DNA of 64,000 nt, taken from the NCBI GenBank assembly GCA_013399305.1, contig VXAI01000095.1:1814352-1878351 (forward strand), read 5' to 3'. The translations under genes were made by a program, and so were the position numbers. The notes under the pieces were generated by a model. It saw nothing but the letters and a program-made list of their open reading frames with translations, did not search any database and had not been told where the DNA came from. This stretch comes from Rostratula benghalensis. Taxonomy: Eukaryota; Chordata; Aves; Charadriiformes; Rostratulidae. Shown one piece after another: positions 43,901-48,415 of this stretch (position 1 is its first letter; every line of letters begins with the position of its first letter).

Positions 43901-44796
43901 ACAGCATTTGTAAGAATCCTGCATACAATTTATAAATTTCATATCGTAAAAAGGACTCACTACACGTCTGCATTTTTATCAAGTGTACAGTTTTCCTGCC
44001 ATCACTTTTTTTATGAAAGCACTTGTGACCCTTTAAATATTGTCAACAGATTCAGCACCAGTATCTCTGTGCTGCCTTCCCACCCTGCACAAACCTTCTG
44101 TCGGTCTGAGGGAGCCTCTTCCTTCCTCCCAATAGCTAAATTCTTGTCCTACTATTTTTGCTTTTGTATTGGTTTTACTTGCTGTTAATTTAGCTTTACA
44201 TCCATCAAACTGGGTTTGATTTTACTTCTCCAGAAAAACGTTTTCCCCCGAGAGGATGATTGCTACTCCTTAGCGGAGCAAAGCTCTCTCCTCTCTCCCT
44301 GGGAGCATGCAGTTTCCCGTTGACTGCTGTGATGCTTTCAGGTGCTTAAATCTAGGCTGATGCCTTGGAGGTTTTGTTCCTCTGGGCCTGTTCAGATGTC
44401 TCAGCCATCACTGAGACAAAGTAAGTACAAGATGAGGAGATTTGCGCTCCTCAGCCCTGTCCAGCTACGCCCTTGCAGAGAGCACTTCCGAGAGCCTGAT
44501 GTTTTGGTAGGAAGAGCATCATCTGTCTCCAGTTCTGACAGCAAGATTGGCCCTTTCTTCCCTTGTATGCAGTGATTTTGATCACACCCTCAGTGCTGTT
44601 CTCTGGCTAATCTGCTAGTTTCTCCTTTCTTTTCTCGCCCAAAGCTGCTCTCACGTACAAGTGCACAGGCGACCAGTGGACAGTGTACTGCAGGGTGATC
44701 CGGGAGAAGAATCTGTGCCAAGACATGCGGTGGTACCAGCGCTGTTGCCAGACTTGCAGAGACTTTTATGCAAACAAGATGCAGCAGAAGAGTTAA
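1815..44796 (+). CDS. ADAMTS17: ADAMTS17, C-terminal part (seven spliced exons, 5' part outside window)
   Basis: Join of 1815-1972, 6071-6230, 7939-8074, 20781-20985, 25786-25938, 41555-41732 and 44645-44796, giving about 380 residues in one open frame to a TAA stop. Numbering from the first residue encoded here: spacer-domain end 1-75, thrombospondin type-1 repeats at 92-149, 153-209, 213-261 and 264-316, PLAC domain 337-368 with six cysteines. Intron phases are 0, 1, 2, 0, 0, 1, and every junction restores a codon. ADAMTS17 is a secreted zinc metalloprotease linked to fibrillin microfibrils; human loss causes a Weill-Marchesani-like syndrome with short stature and ectopia lentis (known biology). 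The domain order fits ADAMTS17 or ADAMTS19, and the spacer and repeat wording is much closer to ADAMTS17 as I remember it. ADAMTS16 and ADAMTS18 are excluded because their PLAC ends differ. N-glycosylation sequons are N-Y-T, N-R-S, N-K-T, N-D-S and N-G-T. The catalytic, disintegrin and cysteine-rich exons are upstream, so the gene is cut by the window edge, not broken. Confidence 0.93.
1973..6070 (+). other. ADAMTS17: Intron, 4.1 kb
   Basis: A phase 0 intron with a GT start and an AG end. It holds a (CA)7 run at 2890-2903, an interrupted CA run at 3869-3886 and a short antisense CR1 relic at 5427-5545. The rest is AT-rich with no exon-like segment. The small open frames (for example 5936-6364) overlap the next exon or sit on both strands at once, and I treat them as chance. 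Confidence 0.85.
5427..5545 (-). mobile_element. CR1 LINE 3'-end relic, antisense
   Basis: The + strand reads as the complement of a CR1 3' end: an AGAATGGTT-like start, then GGAAGGGGACATCTGGAG, GTCCAAACTCCCTGCTC and ATCAGGCTGCCCAG, in the order expected of an antisense CR1 tail. It is only about 120 bases long and visibly more eroded than the copies at 8881 and 22337, so it is an older insertion. Boundaries are approximate. Confidence 0.7.
6071..6230 (+). CDS. ADAMTS17: ADAMTS17 exon: spacer end and start of first TSP1 repeat
   Basis: The acceptor ACCAG ends at 6070; the donor GTAAGG starts at 6231. Entry is phase 0 and exit phase 1 (a Gly codon split G/GT). The translation starts [18 protein letters not shown], the last strands of the spacer, then a linker of about 15 residues with two N-glycosylation sequons (N-Y-T and N-R-S), then [15 protein letters not shown], the opening of a thrombospondin type-1 repeat. 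In this repeat the position used for O-fucose in C-x-x-S/T-C is Gln, so POFUT2 modification is not expected. The larger open frame that runs through the exon is not itself the gene. Confidence 0.96.
6231..7938 (+). other. ADAMTS17: Intron, 1.7 kb
   Basis: A phase 1 intron, the shortest in the window, from GTAAGG to a pyrimidine-rich TTTATTTGACTTGTAG acceptor. I see no repeat, exon or RNA gene in it. Confidence 0.88.
7939..8074 (+). CDS. ADAMTS17: ADAMTS17 exon: rest of first TSP1 repeat
   Basis: The acceptor is TTGTAG and the donor GTAAGG. The split Gly codon is restored on entry, and the exon leaves in phase 2 inside an Arg codon (CG/G). The translation runs [18 protein letters not shown] and ends with [10 protein letters not shown]. 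It carries the remaining cysteines of the repeat and two sequons (N-K-T and N-D-S). With the previous exon the repeat spans residues 92-149 of the window-encoded fragment and has the six cysteines of the fold. Confidence 0.96.
8397..8415. repeat. Poly-T tract, 19 bases
   Basis: An uninterrupted run of 19 T within the 12.7 kb intron. No retroposed gene body or target-site duplication is visible next to it, so it is called a simple repeat. Confidence 0.9.
8881..9686 (+). mobile_element. CR1 LINE, 5'-truncated, sense
   Basis: The translated + strand shows the C-terminal part of the CR1 reverse transcriptase in two frames: [19 protein letters not shown] and [12 protein letters not shown] from 8879 to about 9136, then [19 protein letters not shown] and [14 protein letters not shown] from 9091 to 9294. 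The nucleotide sequence continues through the usual CR1 3' region to GGATGATCTTTAGAGGTCCC and an ATGACTCTGTGAAT tail near 9686. The frame change near 9100-9130 and the missing 5' half show a dead copy. Compared with the CR1 tail I know, a block appears to be missing near 9380. The good match suggests it is one of the younger insertions here. Confidence 0.93.
12500..13735 (-). mobile_element. Very eroded CR1-type LINE reverse-transcriptase fragment, antisense
   Basis: Read on the - strand, the order of segments follows CR1 ORF2: a KRP-like block near 13690-13720, then VVDLIYL at 13467-13485 (the reverse-transcriptase palm strand that normally continues LDFSKAFD, here eroded to LVHW), an ATGAATGACCTTGGCAC block near 13256-13272 (the family's F-I-N-D-L region), a decayed FADD region near 13210, the block GGATTAGGATGTCATACAGG near 13160-13179, and GGTGCTTAGGGACTAATAAC further on. 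No frame stays open throughout. The wording is closer to older reptile-type CR1 than to the avian copy at 8881. Unlike most CR1 copies it keeps pol sequence while I cannot see the 3' tail. Ends are approximate. The open frames at 12727-13173 and 13432-13882 are shadows of this element. Confidence 0.75.
14457..14474. repeat. Poly-A tract, 18 bases
   Basis: A run of 18 A followed by GAAAAGG. It lies next to, but on the wrong strand for, the antisense open segment at 14624-14885, so it is not that segment's poly-A tail. Confidence 0.9.
14624..14885 (-). other. Exon-like antisense open segment (candidate, unrecognised)
   Basis: On the - strand a good acceptor, TTTTCTCTCCTTCTAG (14886-14901), is followed by 85 open codons ending in TGA near 14624. 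The peptide begins [18 protein letters not shown], then [15 protein letters not shown], and becomes rich in Ser, Ala and Pro. The middle (about 14660-14790) is GC-rich with many CpGs, unlike its surroundings. I recognise no protein family. There is no clear partner exon or donor, and the + strand is also open over part of it (14539-14781), which argues for composition rather than coding. It could be a noncoding-RNA exon, a decayed retrocopy or chance. Confidence 0.2.
15382..15413. repeat. Perfect tandem duplication of a 16-mer
   Basis: TTAATCATGAAATTAA occurs twice, head to tail, at 15382-15397 and 15398-15413, with no mismatch. It is too short and isolated to be a satellite; a simple local duplication is the likely cause. 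Confidence 0.95.
18367..18391. repeat. (ATT)n microsatellite, about 8 units, cut by a gap
   Basis: A pure ATT run of about 25 bases that ends exactly at a run of Ns, so its real length is unknown. Confidence 0.95.
18392..18411. other. Assembly gap (20 N)
   Basis: Twenty ambiguous bases directly after the (ATT)n tract. The round length suggests a placeholder, not a measured size. The open frame drawn across it is meaningless. Confidence 0.98.
20781..20985 (+). CDS. ADAMTS17: ADAMTS17 exon: second TSP1 repeat
   Basis: The acceptor TTTCCCAG ends at 20780; the donor GTAGGA starts at 20986. The first base finishes the split Arg codon, and exit is phase 0. The translation starts [20 protein letters not shown], carries the sequon N-G-T and ends with SCEGRDC plus the WEASEWSK that opens the next repeat. 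The CSATC motif fits the POFUT2 O-fucose consensus C-x-x-S/T-C, though the next residue is Glu rather than the common Gly. In this family O-fucosylation of such repeats aids folding and secretion. Confidence 0.97.
20986..25785 (+). other. ADAMTS17: Intron, 4.8 kb
   Basis: A phase 0 intron containing an antisense CR1 (22337-22835). The remainder is AT-rich with no supportable feature. It ends in CCTGTTGTGTTGCAG. Confidence 0.86.
22337..22835 (-). mobile_element. CR1 LINE 3' end, antisense
   Basis: The + strand opens with AACACAGAATCACAGGGATT and GGAAGGGACCTTGAAAGCTC, the complement of a CR1 3' tail, and continues to ATTCCAGATGCGGTCTCACC. On the - strand the open frame contains [20 protein letters not shown] and [14 protein letters not shown], the C-terminal end of the CR1 reverse transcriptase. 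It is 5'-truncated at about 22835 and non-functional. The good match suggests a relatively young copy. Confidence 0.94.
25786..25938 (+). CDS. ADAMTS17: ADAMTS17 exon: third TSP1 repeat
   Basis: The acceptor GTTGCAG ends at 25785; the donor GTAACA starts at 25939. The exon is exactly 51 codons, phase 0 at both ends. The translation runs [20 protein letters not shown], then CEDHTGC and the WKTGDWSK that opens the fourth repeat. The O-fucose position is Asp (CSADC), so this repeat should not be O-fucosylated. Because it is symmetric, skipping it would keep the frame and join the opening tryptophans of repeat three to the cysteines of repeat four, losing one repeat cleanly. Confidence 0.97.
26943..27010. 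repeat. Old palindromic-type repeat, eroded copy
   Basis: The stretch GGGCTGGATTTTACC followed by CTCCAGTGACATCAGTGGA resembles an old interspersed element of sauropsid genomes, built around a CCAGTGAAGTCAATGGA-like core and a GGGCCAGATTCTG-like edge. I cannot name the family with certainty. Confidence 0.35.
28024..28049. repeat. Perfect 10-bp inverted repeat, 6-base loop
   Basis: GCAGAGAGCT (28024-28033) and AGCTCTCTGC (28040-28049) are exact reverse complements around TGTGCC. As RNA this would form a short stable hairpin, but the stem is far too short for a microRNA precursor. Confidence 0.9.
30240..30410. other. CpG-richer patch in intron
   Basis: About nine CpGs in 170 bases, including GCGCTCGAAGG, in an otherwise CpG-poor intron. 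It is small for a CpG island; no promoter elements are recognisable, and it may be an intronic enhancer or chance. Confidence 0.3.
31105..31315. repeat. Old palindromic-type repeat, longest copy
   Basis: Starts GGCCCATATTAATCTCGG, continues through CATCAGTGTAAATCCAG and ACTTAAGTTAATGCAGGG, and ends GATCAGGATCTGACC. The edges are roughly inverted (GGCCC.. and ..CTGACC), the layout expected of the family noted at 26943 and 56175. Boundaries are approximate. Confidence 0.5.
33027..33115. repeat. Old palindromic-type repeat, eroded copy
   Basis: GGGCCAAATCCCTGACCC, then AAAGTCAATGACCAACTCCC, AGTGACTTCACTGAC and GGATTTCAGC follow the order of the same family. The two central arms are still partly complementary. 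Confidence 0.5.
35988..36056. repeat. A/G-rich tract
   Basis: About 70 bases almost entirely of A and G (GGAGAAAAAAAAGAAAG and following), with an A11 run inside. A low-complexity purine tract with no gene signal. Confidence 0.8.
38898..38911. repeat. Poly-T tract, 14 bases
   Basis: A run of 14 T after a CTTTCTTTCC pyrimidine stretch. A simple repeat. Confidence 0.85.
41487..41503. repeat. ADAMTS17: (GT)8 run close to a splice acceptor
   Basis: A pure GT run of 17 bases, 52 bases upstream of the exon at 41555. GT runs near acceptors can affect exon use in some genes, but the pyrimidine tract here (CTTCTCTCCTCTAG) is strong. Confidence 0.9.
41555..41732 (+). CDS. ADAMTS17: ADAMTS17 exon: fourth TSP1 repeat and linker to PLAC
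   Basis: The acceptor CTCTAG ends at 41554; the donor GTGAGT starts at 41733. Entry is phase 0 and exit phase 1 (an Ala codon split G/CT). The translation runs [20 protein letters not shown], then [20 protein letters not shown], then the linker [20 protein letters not shown] is a textbook O-fucose acceptor site (C-x-x-S/T-C-G). The linker is the most conserved non-cysteine segment of the ADAMTS17/19 pair as I know it, which supports the family call. The exon is locally GC-rich compared with its flanks. Confidence 0.97.
41733..44644 (+). other. ADAMTS17: Intron, 2.9 kb, last of the gene
   Basis: A phase 1 intron from GTGAGT to TTTCTTTTCTCGCCCAAAG. A short (ATTG)n stretch at about 42004-42017 is the only repeat noted. 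No exon or RNA gene is visible. Confidence 0.87.
44645..44796 (+). CDS. ADAMTS17: ADAMTS17 last coding exon: PLAC domain and stop
   Basis: The acceptor CCCAAAG ends at 44644. The split Ala codon is restored, then [37 protein letters not shown] and the tail [12 protein letters not shown] with TAA at 44794-44796. The six-cysteine pattern is that of a PLAC domain (protease and lacunin), a small C-terminal module of several ADAMTS proteins. The last residues are short and basic; the human ADAMTS17 tail, as I remember it, is longer and proline-rich after NKM, so this lineage differs at the extreme C-terminus while the domain is intact. Confidence 0.97.
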
Positions 44797-44970
44797 TGAA
44801 CCTGTGCTACTTCTTAGGGTATTACAGCTATTTGTATGTAAATCACGGACTAGTAGGTCTGAGTACTGGAACTTCATGAGTTGCTACAATGTGGTGGATT
44901 CCAAAGCGTACCTAATAAGACTTGAAACTAATTCTACAGACTGGATACCAAAGTAATCCACTCATCCACC

Positions 44971-45010
44971 TAAAAAAACCAACCAAACAAACAAAACAAA
45001 AACAAACAGA
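44971..45010. repeat. AAAC-rich low-complexity stretch
   Basis: About 40 bases built from AAAC and AACC units (ACCAACCAAACAAACAAAAC) soon after the stop codon, inside the presumed 3' UTR. Confidence 0.85.
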
Positions 45011-45090
45011 AAGAGTCATCTCAAGGAGCCAATCATTTTATCCTATTTTGACATCCTTACATTTTTCATTAATGCTTTTTACTTTAATAT

Positions 45091-45096
45091 ATTAAA
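45091..45096 (+). other. ADAMTS17: ATTAAA, possible proximal poly-A signal
   Basis: The common variant poly-A hexamer, about 295 bases after the stop codon. Use would give a short 3' UTR lacking the distal miR-101 sites. The hexamer alone is weak evidence. Confidence 0.25.
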
Positions 45097-45920
45097 TCAC
45101 CAGCCACTGGATGGCTTGCTACCATTACAGGACAAGAGTTGCAAAGTGATTACAGTGACTAAGGTTATGGGTACCTCCATGGAGGAAGGCCTCTGGCAAA
45201 ATAATTCAGCAAAGGTATAGACATTATCTTTTAATCTTGGCTTTCATCTGATGTTTTTGATTCCCAGCAGTTACCCCACTGCAGAGTGGGCTTGGAGTGA
45301 CACATAAATGAAAGGCTTAATTTAAGAGAGGATTTGCTGTAAAAGCTTGTGAAAACTGATAGCAGAGAACGGATATCTCTGAAATTCTTGCAGAAAACTC
45401 AGTACAATTATATCCAACATTCCAAGTCATATTTCTAGAGCAACTAATAGGGATTGCTCTTCTTTCTGATTTAAAAAAAAACCAAAATCCTCTTTCTCTT
45501 TTTCCCCCAAATAATATAGTTTCTTTTATGAAACGTAATTTTCCTCTGAGCTTAATGAAATGGAAGCTTATTAACAGTGGTAGTTATTTTTAAGCAAGAA
45601 CCATTTACGTGAGGTGTGAGAAGCCAGACATCATTTCATCCAGTAGAGCTTACTGAGGGGTTGCTTGGCCTAATCTCTCTCCAGTTTTTAGAAGTCAATC
45701 AGATAATGAGACTGAATGTAGTTTATTTAAGAGGACAATGAAACTGGATAGGGTCGGTACAGAAACAGGATTTGGAACAACCGTTGTGTGAAGAACGGAG
45801 TGAAGAGCAGAGCAGGGGTTTCCTATCTCTTGGCTCTTGCATACACCTGAGGTTATGTAGCCTTTTGAGTCAAAAGTAGTCAGGGATACAAAGTGTAATC
45901 TTGAGCTTGTTGAAGACATA

Positions 45921-45965
45921 AGGCTAAGCCTCCCATTGCCTTCAGTAAGGGTTAGGATTTTACTC
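45921..45965. repeat. Old palindromic-type repeat, short copy in 3' UTR
   Basis: CTCCCATTGCCTTCAGTAAG followed by GGTTAGGATTTTACTC matches one half of the family better seen at 56175-56245. Only the inner arm and edge are left. Confidence 0.4.
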
Positions 45966-45998
45966 ATTGTATTTTAATGTTTCCTGTCTTACTTTGGC

Positions 45999-46039
45999 GG
46001 TGCTATCGGGTTTGGTGCTATCAGATTGGTGCTATCAGA
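45999..46039. repeat. Minisatellite, about three 14-15 bp units
   Basis: GGTGCTATCGGGTTT (45999-46013), GGTGCTATCAGATT (46014-46027) and GGTGCTATCAGA (46028-46039) stand head to tail inside the presumed 3' UTR. Copy number may vary between individuals. Confidence 0.9.
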
Positions 46040-47436
46040 GCACTTAGCAAGTGCTGTGTCTGTGATACTCCCTTCCATGTCTCTGCACTTTAAACCAAAC
46101 TCCTCTCTGAGATGTGAGACTTGAAACGGGAGCTCTACCCAGGGCAGAGCTTGTCCCCTCCGTTAGTCCTACAGATCGATGTCTCTCTATCCTATCTTGC
46201 TCCAACACGTATCCTTTTCCTTGCCAGGGTCCAAGGCCAGTTGTGCAGTGGTTAAGTTACAGCCCACTCCTTCATGATACAAACGGAGCCGTTTGGATGA
46301 ATTGCAGCTTTGTACTCGCTCTAGAACTGCGTGTTACTGTTTTATTCTTTGGAGATGAGCACAGAACCAACCCCAGCTACTGCTCCCAGCCCCTGGGCCA
46401 GTCTGGGTTGCAGCTCATACCTGTCCTCAAGTTGTCTTTGTTGCTGTCGCCTGTATTTTTTTTTCAATGCAAGGAGGGATAAAGACTCTTAGTTCCTAAC
46501 ATAGCTTTAAAGCAATTTTTTCTTCCTTATTACAATCCTTCCAATATCCAGGACCTCACTGGAATAACTCATTAGCATTTTGCTAAGGGCTACGTTTTTC
46601 AAGCACAAGGAGCTAATGTTCATCAACAGACATAATACTGTGTGGGCTTCACGTCCCCATCTCTGCTTAGTAGTGCAAATGAGCGCGTGTGCACACAAGG
46701 GCTGGCCTGTGTGCACAAAGGCCCATTTGCACACACTTTTTCCTCAAGTGCCTGTCTCAAAGAGATCTGCTTTCCAGTGCCCCAGATGAGTTTCTCTATC
46801 AGGGAAATGATTCCTAACTTGTTTTTTTTTTTGTTCTACTGGGTGTTCTTTTGGCATCTTGTAGTCAGGATTTGACCTCCTTCTCCTGGTGTTCCCACCC
46901 TGTAGCCCAAAGGCAGTTGTTGTGAAACTTCTTAGCAAGTAATCAATGGAAAATGTTCCTGGCAGGAGGGGACAGGGAAGATGTAGGCAGTACCACAGTG
47001 ATACCCTGCACAGCAGGGCTGTGACTGTCCTTGCTGCCTCCCTACCATCACACCAGCTCCCAGCAGTTTGACTGAGATGGGTCCCCTTACATCCTTCGCT
47101 TGTTTGGAGTTTGCAGTTTTCCTTCTAACAGCCAACTCTTGCCCATGGAGTGGCCTGGCCCGAGGAAAGGCCACCCCCTTGCTGATCATTTTTGACGTTA
47201 GTAATATTCACGTTGGGCTGTTGAAGGATTTGCCACCGTGCTTCTCTGTTAACTTGGAAGAAGAGTATGTGCATTTATTATTAATGGGCATCAAAGGTGC
47301 TTTTAAATAGCAGGGGTCATTTTTCCTTCTGGTGCTGATCTGTCACCCTCTCTAGGCAAAATGTGGGATCTTGGAAAGGTGCGTAGGAGAGGAAGGATTT
47401 TAATTCTTACGGTTTTCACTAATAATTCACTACCAG

Positions 47437-47520
47437 CCACTGTCCAGAACAGGATACCAGGCTAGTTAGACCTGTGGCCTGTCCCAGTATGCTTGGTCAT
47501 GGGCTTAAAGACATTTGAGT
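47437..47520 (+). mobile_element. Old CR1-type LINE 3' end, sense, within the 3' UTR
   Basis: CCACTGTCCAGAACAGGATA, then CCAGGCTAGTTAGACCTGTG and CCCAGTATGCTTGGTCATG follow the order of the 3' end of older reptile-type CR1 elements (…GACAGGATACTGGGCTAGATGG…). Only the last 80 or so bases are visible. It is much older than the copies at 8881 and 22337. Confidence 0.65.
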
Positions 47521-48003
47521 CCCAAGTTCTCGATCCTACCTAAGGAAATGAAACATGAATTTACAAGGAATTCTTTCAAATGTCTGAGCACTGAAAAAAA
47601 CCACTTCATTTGCTCTCACAGCCCACAGATTAGCGTGCATCATCCTTTTTTTCTTTTTTATAATCAGAAACCAACGTTAATTAAAAACTGATGGCACAAC
47701 ACAGCTCCATTTTATTACATTCTCTTACTTCATATGGTGACAACCTTCCCATCTTACAACAGCCAGAAAAATAACAATGGCTAAAAACGTTTAATTCTGT
47801 TCAATACTTCTGCACTTCTGTTTTATTTTATAGGAGCTTCACTATGAATTTACAGCTACGCTCTGCCCTCAGTTACTACATACTGGTGAAAAGAAAGCTG
47901 TTTGTTTCCGTGTATCTATGACAATACTTTTTTTAGTTGTTCGTAAGAGATTGACGCTCTTTTGATTACAGTGGTGGTATTTCCATATTGTAAACAATAC
48001 TCT

Positions 48004-48245
48004 GTACTGTTACTAAAGTACTGTACATTTCTAGTTGCACAATTGTGTTATTGAGTGTAGATTCTCACTATCTCATGTATGGTGCTATTTTTTGTTGGTG
48101 GAAAAGAATCTTAGCAATCGATTATTGCTTGATGTTTTATTATGATACAGGGATATATTCTCCATGGCAATAATATCATTTAAGTTTTTCATTACAGAGT
48201 GAAATGTATATATTTTTCCATTAGCTAATTTGCATATGTACTGTA
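48004..48245 (+). promoter_or_regulatory. ADAMTS17: Three miR-101 seed matches in distal 3' UTR
   Basis: GTACTGT at 48004-48010 (7-mer), GTACTGTA at 48018-48025 (8-mer) and GTACTGTA at 48238-48245 (8-mer) are complementary to the seed of miR-101-3p. The first two start 14 bases apart, close enough for cooperative binding as generally described. The match is seen in the sequence; regulation is inferred. Confidence 0.5.
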
Positions 48246-48393
48246 TCCATGGTAATTTTCTTTTTGGTGCTGGTTATAAATAGAAAAGATAAAAACAGTC
48301 AAACCGAATGGAACCAGTTGTAAATGAAAGCAACAAAAAAAAAAAAAAGGAAAAAAGGATCCTTCCATTTTGAAAAAATTGAGTATGTTGAAT

Positions 48394-48399
48394 AATAAA
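48394..48399 (+). other. ADAMTS17: AATAAA, probable main poly-A signal of ADAMTS17
   Basis: The canonical hexamer in TTGAATAATAAATTTATT at the end of an AT-rich UTR-like stretch. Other AATAAA hexamers follow at 48685-48690 and 49598-49603, so later cleavage is possible. Confidence 0.5.
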
Positions 48400-48415
48400 T
48401 TTATTTTTTCCATAA

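Larger units (their letters stand above)
44797..48415 (+). other. ADAMTS17: Probable 3' UTR of ADAMTS17
   Basis: From the TAA to just past the AATAAA at 48394-48399, about 3.6 kb. Support: no other gene signal lies between, the last 500 bases look like an AT-rich distal UTR, and three miR-101 seed matches cluster there. It contains an AAAC-rich stretch (44971-45010), an earlier ATTAAA (45091-45096) that could give a short form, a 14-15 bp minisatellite (45999-46039), an old CR1-type tail (about 47437-47520) and an A14 tract (48335-48348). The exact end is inferred; without transcript data an earlier or later end is possible. The open frames inside are chance. Confidence 0.6.

Noticed and set aside
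1815..44796. Assignment to ADAMTS19, ADAMTS16 or ADAMTS18
   Set aside because: ADAMTS16 and ADAMTS18 have a different PLAC ending. ADAMTS19 shares the PLAC wording, but the spacer ([15 protein letters not shown]) and repeat sequences are closer to ADAMTS17. The QQKS tail alone resembles ADAMTS19 and was not given more weight than the rest.
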